A stretch of DNA of 64,000 bases from Mucilaginibacter kameinonensis (lineage in GTDB: Bacteria; Bacteroidota; Bacteroidia; Sphingobacteriales; Sphingobacteriaceae), in NCBI RefSeq assembly GCF_003675385.1, contig NZ_RCWZ01000005.1, positions 186,001-250,000 on the forward strand, in the 5' to 3' direction. The notes below the pieces were generated by a model. It ran no database searches, was not told the DNA's origin, and was given only the letters and a program-made list of their open reading frames with translations. The translations under genes were made by a program, and so were the position numbers. This document shows, in pieces, positions 26,357-33,133 of this stretch; position 1 is the stretch's first letter; each line of letters starts with the position of its first letter.

Positions 26357-26375
26357 TTGTTTCTGACCTTAAATT

Positions 26376-27170
26376 TTAGAAAGCCGTTTTTATTACGCCG
26401 CCATCGGCCCGCAAAGTAGCGCCATTGGTTGCAGCAGACAGCGGGCTTGCCACATAAGCAACCAAATTGGCTATTTCATCTGTTGTGATAAAGCGTTTCA
26501 ATAAGGAAGTGCCGCGTACATTGATGAAGAAATCTTTTTCTACTTCTGCATTAGTCAATCCCTGGCCTTTTGCTAAAGCTTCTACAAAGTCGCCAACACC
26601 TTCAGATAAAGTTGGCCCTGGTAAAACAGTATTAACAGTAACTCCTGTATTCTTTGTAAGTTCGGCTAAACCGCGGGCAACTGCAATCTGGGCGGTTTTG
26701 GTTGTTCCGTAATGGATCATTTCTTCAGGGATCTGGTATGCAGATTCGCTGGAGATAAAAATTATACGGCCCCAGTTTTTGCTAAGCATCTTATCAAAAT
26801 AAGCGCGTGACAAACGAATGCCGCTTAAAACATTAACTTCAAAAAATCTTAGCCAGTCGGCATCTGGAATTTCATTGAACGGTTTAGGCTCAAAAATACC
26901 AACGTTGTTTACAAGGATGTCAACTTCAAGTAAGCTGCTTATCAGCGCATCGATTTGCTTGACATCTGAAAAATCGGCAGCAATACCTTTAATTTTATCG
27001 TTGCCAGTTTCAGTAATTAGCTTTTTAACAACTTCATCTACTTTAGCCTGATTACGGCCATTTACATATACAGCAGCACCTTCATTGGCTAAAGATTTTG
27101 CGATAGCATAACCAATACCGGCTGTTGATCCGCTTACCAGCGCTGTTTTGTCATTAAGTTTAAGGTTCAT
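26376..27170 (-). CDS. Short-chain dehydrogenase/reductase
   Basis: 264 residues from the ATG at 27170 (MNLKLNDKTALV); an upstream in-frame ATG at 27197 adds 9 residues that do not fit the family. Classical SDR motifs: cofactor-binding VSGSTAGIGYAIA, NNVG in ILVNNVGIFEPKP (usual NNAG), catalytic Ser in ISSESAYQ, and YxxxK as HYGTTKTAQ. The arginine-like GRNQAKVDE after strand 2 suggests NADP preference. Substrate unknown. It ends at the bidirectional terminator and is separated by about 120 bp from the PhyH gene upstream. Confidence 0.92.
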   Translation of the reverse strand: MNLKLNDKTALVSGSTAGIGYAIAKSLANEGAAVYVNGRNQAKVDEVVKKLITETGNDKIKGIAADFSDVKQIDALISSLLEVDILVNNVGIFEPKPFNEIPDADWLRFFEVNVLSGIRLSRAYFDKMLSKNWGRIIFISSESAYQIPEEMIHYGTTKTAQIAVARGLAELTKNTGVTVNTVLPGPTLSEGVGDFVEALAKGQGLTNAEVEKDFFINVRGTSLLKRFITTDEIANLVAYVASPLSAATNGATLRADGGVIKTAF

Positions 27171-27290
27171 GATTTTATTTTTGCTTTGATAACACAAGTG
27201 TAATACCGTTGTTAGCTTTAGCAGTTTTTAAAATCAAAAGATTAAACAACATTGACAATTGACGTAGTTATTGGCAGAGTTTGATTGAAT

Positions 27291-28094
27291 TTAACCCTGG
27301 CCCGGCTGGTACATTCTTTTTTCGACAGGCTGATAATATTCATTTAAGTTTTCCGGTACACGCGATTTATAACCCAGAATTTGTCTGAGATCGTCACTAA
27401 GTCCTTCACCAAAATCATAACCCAAAAATCTTGGGTAATCAAGCTGTTGTTTGAAGAAGGGCTTAGTAAAGGCCATGGTTAAGGTGCGCCGTGTTGAGTC
27501 AGTATAATTTTTACCTGCAGCATGCCACAAATTCGAGTCGAATAAAATAATACTGCCTCTTTTTGTATTAGCGCGATCTGCATTGGCATAAAAGAAATCA
27601 CTCTCCGGTTTTTCGTCGCTTTTATGCGATCCTGTTAAAAAATAGGTTGATCCGTTTTCGGGAGTGAACTCATCTAAAGTTATCATCATCTGAATCATCA
27701 CTTTAAAATCTCCGGTAAAACTCCTGATATCCCTGTGGATATTTTGTACATAGGGTTTTTCGTCTCTTAGGTTAATGACAGCTCCTAAAGAGTTTATGAT
27801 GTAATTTCCCTTTAAAAAATGTTGTATCTGATCCGCACAGTATTTTCGTTCAAGAAACTTCAACGAAAATCTTTCCCGTTCAACAAGGTGGTGCAGCGTT
27901 CCGTTCATATTGTCGCCTATACCATTTGCGATTTGAATTTTACGCCTGACGTTGTACGCTGGCACTAACGAATCCGTTATTTCATTAACGAAGGCGTCAT
28001 CCAGGGCATCTTCATATATAATCCATCCGTATTCATTCATTACCTGATCAAATACGTCGAGGTTAGCATCGGAATAATTAAACTTATTTTTCAT
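27291..28094 (-). CDS. Phytanoyl-CoA dioxygenase (PhyH)-family oxygenase
   Basis: 267 residues. The Fe(II)/2-oxoglutarate facial triad is visible as the HxD motif in NIHRDIRSF and the distal His in DSNLWHAAGKNY, followed by the 2-oxoglutarate-binding Arg in STRRTLTMAF. These enzymes hydroxylate small molecules. The gene lies 7 nt downstream of the FemAB-like gene and may act on the same pathway, for example modifying a surface-glycan or lipid-linked component (inference). No signal peptide. The start overlaps no neighbour. Confidence 0.85.
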   Translation of the reverse strand: MKNKFNYSDANLDVFDQVMNEYGWIIYEDALDDAFVNEITDSLVPAYNVRRKIQIANGIGDNMNGTLHHLVERERFSLKFLERKYCADQIQHFLKGNYIINSLGAVINLRDEKPYVQNIHRDIRSFTGDFKVMIQMMITLDEFTPENGSTYFLTGSHKSDEKPESDFFYANADRANTKRGSIILFDSNLWHAAGKNYTDSTRRTLTMAFTKPFFKQQLDYPRFLGYDFGEGLSDDLRQILGYKSRVPENLNEYYQPVEKRMYQPGQG

Positions 28095-28101
28095 TTCTCA
28101 G

Positions 28102-29190
28102 TTAATTAAGGTTTTCAATTGTGGTGGTTTCGGGCTCTGTAACAGTTGCTTGTGTTTTTCTATTAGGATGACGATATAGTGGAAAGAATTTGATTTCATC
28201 ATTAGGGTCAACACCTGATTTTACAACCAGATCATTATAAACAGCTTCGTTATTAACATAACACCAGATTCTGTCTTTCACCTGCAGCGTAGAGAAAAGC
28301 TTTTTGAAATTGAAGAGAGAATCCTCTTTGCCGCCAACCCCGCCGCCAAGGTGAAAGATTTTTTTACCTAATCTTCTACCGATAAGGCTTATTTCATCTG
28401 TTAATAATTTACTTGGAGAGATATTCAGATAATTTGGTGACGTTGCGGAAAGATGATTTCTGACAATTTCATCGGATATTAAAATGATTGCGCCGCACAT
28501 AAGATTGGGGCCGTCATATATTAATACGAGTTTATTTTTCATATACTCCTCATTAAGAAGATTTACGAAATGTTGAACATCAAAGTAGTAAACGGCTGAA
28601 GCATTCAGGCGGTCCATGTTTTTATAATACATTTCGGCAAAGTCTTCAATTTCCTGAAGGCTATTTGCTTCTTTTATAATGTATTCCATTTTTCGCAGGC
28701 TTCTTATTTGCCGGCCAAGTCTTTTGTCATATCCGTTTCTCTGATCTTCTACAGGCATGGCAAGGTCTACATATAATGTTGTCCCATTATCTTTGATGCC
28801 GCCAATATTTTCCAAGAGATAGTGTTGATTTAGAAAAGGATGCAGTCTTGAAAAGATACAAACTGACGACTCATCGTCCATGAATTTTTGAAACGCAGCT
28901 TTAAACTGTGTAGTGGTTATATTTGATAAATCTGTAAGCTTAATATTGGATATCGGCCCGGCATAACCATACACACAAGTCATATCGAAATATGCGGAAT
29001 TCTCAATCTTTCTTTTAATCACTGGTAGCGCTATAAATATTTCTTTTTCTTCATAAACAAATAAAAGCGGCTCGCCTTCGGTATTTAGTGAATGATAATA
29101 CCAGGTATGAAACCCCTCGTGCGCATATGAACGGTTAATATAGTCGTCCCAGTCTTTTCTATTGCGTATAGTGAGATTTTGGTAGCTCAT
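28102..29190 (-). CDS. FemAB/GNAT-like acyl- or aminoacyltransferase
   Basis: 362 residues with the two-GNAT-domain layout of FemAB-related proteins: YHSLNTEGEPLLFVYEEKE, VYGYAGPISNI, the conserved middle RQIRSLRKMEYIIKEANSLQ, the FAEMYYKNMDRLNASAVYYF block, and HLGGGVGGKEDSLFNFKKLF toward the C-terminus. This matches proteins used in exopolysaccharide or capsule loci (sometimes called peptidoglycan-bridge or VPEID-CTERM GNATs). It is probably cotranscribed with the PhyH gene. The donor and acceptor are not evident. Confidence 0.75.
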   Translation of the reverse strand: MSYQNLTIRNRKDWDDYINRSYAHEGFHTWYYHSLNTEGEPLLFVYEEKEIFIALPVIKRKIENSAYFDMTCVYGYAGPISNIKLTDLSNITTTQFKAAFQKFMDDESSVCIFSRLHPFLNQHYLLENIGGIKDNGTTLYVDLAMPVEDQRNGYDKRLGRQIRSLRKMEYIIKEANSLQEIEDFAEMYYKNMDRLNASAVYYFDVQHFVNLLNEEYMKNKLVLIYDGPNLMCGAIILISDEIVRNHLSATSPNYLNISPSKLLTDEISLIGRRLGKKIFHLGGGVGGKEDSLFNFKKLFSTLQVKDRIWCYVNNEAVYNDLVVKSGVDPNDEIKFFPLYRHPNRKTQATVTEPETTTIENLN

Positions 29191-29379
29191 GTGTAGATTT
29201 TTAGTTGTCTGTAATGGGTATTAATTACAAGCCCGGGGGAGGGCAGGGGTATATTGATCAGTCATGGTGAATGACTGCTGGGGGTGCTTAAAAAAAAGGA
29301 AAAGGTTTGTCCAGGCCAGGCGCCGAATAGGGCGCAAGCAGGTTTTAATGTGACAGTAAATGGAAATTAAGAAATTAGT

Positions 29380-30240
29380 TTAAAGCAGATATTTTACGGT
29401 ATCAAAAGCTTTGCGTAAGCGATATCGGCTCAATTCAAACAGGATATATCTTTTAATATATAACAGCAGAAGCATTTTCTTTTGCATCCCGCGGTAATGA
29501 AAACGCCTGATAATCAAATTGAAATCACTGATAACCATCTCCATTCGGGCTTCATTTTTGATCATGCTCCAAACACCTCCAACATGATTCCGGTAACAAC
29601 TCATCACCTCGGGCATCACATATATTTTACGACCGGTATTGAATGTGGCGAAAAGTTTGAAGAATTTATCTGCCGCGTAACAGCTCGAATACCAATTTGT
29701 CTGGAATAATTCGTGCACTTGAGGGATATTATGGTAAACAAGTGTTGCTGTTTTAGTTTCGGCCTGTCTGCCAACCAATAAATCATGATAAGTGTATTCA
29801 AGCGGAACCGGATTTTCTTCCACGTTAAGCGTGTTGTTATGGATATCAATCACCCTTGTATAATGACAGCAAATGACATATTCGGGATTGTTTTCCAGAA
29901 AATCAACTTGTTTTTGCAGTTTTTGAGGGTTTGTCCAATAGTCGTCACCATCGCAAAGCGCAATGTATTTGCCTTCGCAAGCGTTTAAGCTATTAATGGT
30001 ATTCAGATGGGCGCCGCGGTTTTTTTCTGGGTAGATTATTTTGATTTTATCCGGATATTTTTCTTTGTACGATCTCACTATTTCAGTTGTGCCATCTGTT
30101 GAGCAATCATCGCCAATAACAATTTCATACCGAAAATTAGTTTCCTGCATCAGGAAGCTTTCAATAGTTTGGGCTATAAAATCTTTGTGGTTATATGTAG
30201 TACAACAAACACTAACCATCAAATCCTGGTTTGTAATCAT
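29380..30240 (-). CDS. Family 2 glycosyltransferase
   Basis: 286 residues with the GT-A fold signatures at the N-terminus: VCCTTYNHKDFIAQTIESFL, IGDDCSTDGTTEIV, and the nucleotide-sugar-binding DxD region in IALCDGDDYWTNPQKLQKQV. The C-terminal part is basic and helical (KKMLLLLYIKRYILFELSRY), suggesting peripheral membrane association. It probably transfers a sugar to a lipid-linked or surface-glycan acceptor. It is 189 bp upstream of the FemAB-like gene on the same strand; the gap shows no clear terminator. Confidence 0.92.
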   Translation of the reverse strand: MITNQDLMVSVCCTTYNHKDFIAQTIESFLMQETNFRYEIVIGDDCSTDGTTEIVRSYKEKYPDKIKIIYPEKNRGAHLNTINSLNACEGKYIALCDGDDYWTNPQKLQKQVDFLENNPEYVICCHYTRVIDIHNNTLNVEENPVPLEYTYHDLLVGRQAETKTATLVYHNIPQVHELFQTNWYSSCYAADKFFKLFATFNTGRKIYVMPEVMSCYRNHVGGVWSMIKNEARMEMVISDFNLIIRRFHYRGMQKKMLLLLYIKRYILFELSRYRLRKAFDTVKYLL

Positions 30241-30556
30241 AAAGGGAATAAAAATAATTTAGGCTTATATAATTGGTTTTCTTGTTACCGTTGTTGCTAT
30301 CGGTTAAATGCAATAATTAGTTATGCATTGCTTTGAGAACTGCACAGTGCTTCGCCATAAGACTCACATTATTTGTTTAATCGGGAAAGCTTACGATGTC
30401 AAAACAGCTTTCAAATTACACTTAAGCTTCGATCAAAATCAATAATTGCGAGTCGGCTAATACAGCATTTTGCTATATCAAATATATCTAATTGATATTC
30501 ATTAATTGCCTCGCGTGCCTGATTGATTCTGAAATTGTAAACTACATTTCATTTAG

Positions 30557-30604
30557 TTTACACACGTGTGCATGCGTGTAAATTTTACGTGTGAACACGT
30601 GAAA
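30557..30604. repeat. Cluster of ACGTGT palindromes
   Basis: TTTACAC/GTGTAAA (30557-30563 with 30576-30582) flanks an internal ACGTGTGCATGC. Directly after it, TTTTACGTGT pairs with ACACGTGAAA with one G-T step. The hexamer ACGTGT or its complement ACACGT appears four times within 48 bp. It may be a binding-site array or a pair of hairpins. Confidence 0.5.
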
Positions 30605-30691
30605 TCCTCGCGAAACGTCGGATCAGGAATGTCTTATAAATTCACCTTGAATAAAATTCATATAATTAACATTATGTTAAATAGTGTTTTT

Positions 30692-30723
30692 AAAAGAAAG
30701 GCCTTTTTCAAGGCCCCTCTTTT
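30692..30723 (-). terminator. Terminator of the gyrA-TPR-TPR unit
   Basis: GGCCTT (30700-30705) pairs with AAGGCC (30710-30715); after two mismatches, six further pairs (AAAAGA with TCTTTT) extend the stem. A/T tracts lie on both sides. It begins 18 bp past the stop codon of the last TPR gene. Confidence 0.7.
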
Positions 30724-30741
30724 TATTTCTTATTTGTTTTA

Positions 30742-32004
30742 TTATTGATTGGCTGGTAATGCATCAATTTGAGCCTTTAATTTTGAAGCGTTAGCATCAT
30801 CTTTAACACCTAAATAATAGGTTCTCAAATTTTGTAATGCATCAAGTGATTTTGGCTGAAGTTCTACAGCTTTTGCTAAATATGGTTTAGCTTGCTCAAA
30901 CTGAGCTTTAGCTTTAGCAATTGCAGCGTCATATTCTTTTTGTTTGTTGGCTGGTAATTTGTTAGCAGCGTTGTAAGCATCAATAGCCGGGTTAAGTATC
31001 ACGTAACCGTAATTTAAATTAGCTTCAAAATAGTTTGGATCAATTTCTAAAGCTTTTTTATACATTTCACCAGCTTTAGTATATGCTTCTGCTTTTGACG
31101 CCTGTAATTTTGCTTTTGCAGCAGCATCTTTGGTAGCAGCAGCTTCTCTTGCGTAGTTGTCAGCTGTTTGTGAGTAAGTTAAGCCAGCGTAATAATACAA
31201 AGTTTTGTTTTTAGGATCATTTGCTAAAGCTGCCTGGATCTTATCGGTAACTTCTTTCTCTTTTCCTGTTTGAAGGCTGATTTCAATTTCGCGTTTGCGA
31301 AGCTCGCTGTTTGCAGGATATTTGCTTACACCTTCCGATACGGTTTTAAGCGCACCTGCAGTGTCTTTGCTTGCAAGGTATAATGAAGAAAGATCAAGGT
31401 AAACACCTGCATTTTTTGAATATTTTGTGGTTACCAGTTTGCTGTAGTTTGAAATTGCAGCAGGATAATTTTTACCGTTTGCAGCAGCAAGGCCTGTATA
31501 ATAAATAGCATTGGTATCTTCAGGTAATACAGTGCGGTAAAAGTCAAATGATTTGTAAGCAAGATCATATTTACCCGCCGAGTATTCTTTAACTCCTTTA
31601 GTTAATTGATATTGAGCCAGGTTTAAATACGCCTCATCAATCATTTTCTTATTCTCCCCTTTTGTATCAACTTCTTTAGCTTTTCTTAAAGCTTCTTCAG
31701 CAGTGGTAAACAATGGTAATGAGGTAGTTGGCACAGTGTCCTGAACAGCTAACGCTGAATAAATTGAACCTTTTACAGCGTAAGTAAGTGGCAATGTGGC
31801 GGTTTTTTCATTGGCTGATGCTTTGTCAATTGACTCTTTTGCAGTAGTAAGGCTTTTGCCTGCCATTGATGCCATTGCCGCTTGCCCCCTTAAGCCCGAA
31901 TATTTTTCATACTCTTCTTTTGCCGTGTTTAATTCACCTTTTTGTGCAAAGGCTGTCGCTGAAACCAAGCCTAACAGGCCCGCCATCAAAAATTTGATTT
32001 TCAT
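30742..32004 (-). CDS. Exported tetratricopeptide-repeat protein (420 aa)
   Basis: 420 residues with a signal peptide (FLMAGLLGLVSATAFAQ). The rest is helical, alanine- and lysine-rich, with several TPR-like units such as YDLAYKSFDFYRTVLPEDTNAIYYTGLA, AISNYSKLVTT (with YLDLSSLYLA), and AGEMYKKALEIDPNYFEANLN. It is probably a periplasmic or membrane-associated scaffold protein. It lies 5 nt downstream of a second TPR gene, which itself follows gyrA by 5 nt. The conserved alanine-rich spacer (QTADNYAREAAATKDAAAKA) is unlike a standard TPR and may be a coiled linker. Partner proteins are unknown. Confidence 0.85.
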   Translation of the reverse strand: MKIKFLMAGLLGLVSATAFAQKGELNTAKEEYEKYSGLRGQAAMASMAGKSLTTAKESIDKASANEKTATLPLTYAVKGSIYSALAVQDTVPTTSLPLFTTAEEALRKAKEVDTKGENKKMIDEAYLNLAQYQLTKGVKEYSAGKYDLAYKSFDFYRTVLPEDTNAIYYTGLAAANGKNYPAAISNYSKLVTTKYSKNAGVYLDLSSLYLASKDTAGALKTVSEGVSKYPANSELRKREIEISLQTGKEKEVTDKIQAALANDPKNKTLYYYAGLTYSQTADNYAREAAATKDAAAKAKLQASKAEAYTKAGEMYKKALEIDPNYFEANLNYGYVILNPAIDAYNAANKLPANKQKEYDAAIAKAKAQFEQAKPYLAKAVELQPKSLDALQNLRTYYLGVKDDANASKLKAQIDALPANQ

Positions 32005-32009
32005 GATTA

Positions 32010-33128
32010 TTATTGATTGGTTAACTGTTTTAGTTTATTGTTTATTCTGTCTAACTGATCCTGGTTATTAGTTTTCGCGTATGCCAATTGCAAAGCCTGC
32101 AAGCTGTTTGCATTGTTTGGCGAAATTTCATTAGCCTTTTCAAGCCATTGTATCGCCCTGCCCAGGTCCTGGATGCTCTTCTCCCCTTTTGTGGTTGCGC
32201 TTTGTTTTAAATATAATAAGCCCAAATTAAATACCGGATCAAAATATGTTCCGCTTAACTCAATCGCGTGCAGGTAAAGAGATTCTGCCTGATCAAATTT
32301 ATCTAAATGATCGTAGCAATTTGCTGCAACGAACGCAATATCGGCGTTATTTGCATTAATATCAAGTAAAGGGCCAATTAGGGGCTCTAACGCTTTATAG
32401 TTTTTCTTATTGTTGTAGATATTGGCTTCGTCAAGTAATAAGAACCTGTCATTGGGTAAAATCTTTCTTCCCTTTTGAAGGATTTGCAAAGCTTTGGTCG
32501 TATCCCCTAACGACTTATAGATATTGGATGCTGTTTCGATATACTCGGTGCGGGCACTATCAACCTGGAGCATTGTCGTATAATATTTAGCCGCATCCTG
32601 CAAATTACCTGCTTTGTTATTAGCAAAGGCTATGTATGTATTGATTTGGTTCATCCCCGGAGCATACCGCTTTGCATTTTCAAATGCAGTTTTGGCATTT
32701 GGGAAATCCGAATTATTTACCGCCTCAAAACCTTTGCGTATATAAACATTTGCCAGGCACCGCTTGGTATAATCAAGTTCTGATTGATATTTGAAAATTT
32801 TATTCATTCCCGAAAGCCTGTCAACCAGTTTGGTTGTTTTATCAAGCATATCTGCCGGCATTCCAAGTTTGTTCAACGAATCGATATACAGGATACTTGA
32901 ATTAACTATAGCCCTGTAAAGGTTCTTTTCAATATCAGCCGTGTCTGACTTAGTAATGATCAAACTATCTGCAGATTTTTTGGCGGCTGCCAAATACTTC
33001 AGGTCGCTTTTCTGTTTATAAAAAGCCAGGTTATTTACTACAACCTTAAGCGCTTCTTTTTGGGCGAAGGCAAAAGTTGTAGTAAAACTTGTAATTAAAA
33101 CCGATAAAATGATCTTGCGGTAGTGCAT
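32010..33128 (-). CDS. Exported tetratricopeptide-repeat protein (372 aa)
   Basis: 372 residues with a signal peptide (KIILSVLITSFTTTFAFAQ). Repeated TPR helices are clear in the second half, e.g. AAKYYTTMLQVDSARTEYIE, KALQILQKGRKILPNDRFLL, AESLYLHAIELSGTYFDPVF and AIQWLEKANEISPNNANSLQ. It sits between gyrA (5 nt upstream) and a second TPR gene (5 nt downstream) and shares its general plan with the latter, which suggests an old duplication. Function unknown; export indicates a role outside the cytoplasm despite cotranscription with a topoisomerase gene. Confidence 0.88.
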   Translation of the reverse strand: MHYRKIILSVLITSFTTTFAFAQKEALKVVVNNLAFYKQKSDLKYLAAAKKSADSLIITKSDTADIEKNLYRAIVNSSILYIDSLNKLGMPADMLDKTTKLVDRLSGMNKIFKYQSELDYTKRCLANVYIRKGFEAVNNSDFPNAKTAFENAKRYAPGMNQINTYIAFANNKAGNLQDAAKYYTTMLQVDSARTEYIETASNIYKSLGDTTKALQILQKGRKILPNDRFLLLDEANIYNNKKNYKALEPLIGPLLDINANNADIAFVAANCYDHLDKFDQAESLYLHAIELSGTYFDPVFNLGLLYLKQSATTKGEKSIQDLGRAIQWLEKANEISPNNANSLQALQLAYAKTNNQDQLDRINNKLKQLTNQ

Positions 33129-33133
33129 ATTTG

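Larger units (their letters stand above)
30241..30741. other. 500-bp intergenic region with tandem CGTGT palindromes
   Basis: No gene-like frame is visible. The region is AT-rich and contains clustered palindromes (30557-30604) and the terminator of the TPR/gyrA operon at 30692-30723. The promoter of the GT2 gene must lie in its left part, but I see no exact TAnnTTTG element there. Confidence 0.5.

Noticed and set aside
30241..30741. Possible small RNA gene or CRISPR-like array in the 500-bp gap
   Set aside because: The repeated ACGTGT units are too short and irregular for CRISPR, and no promoter-terminator pair isolates a transcript.
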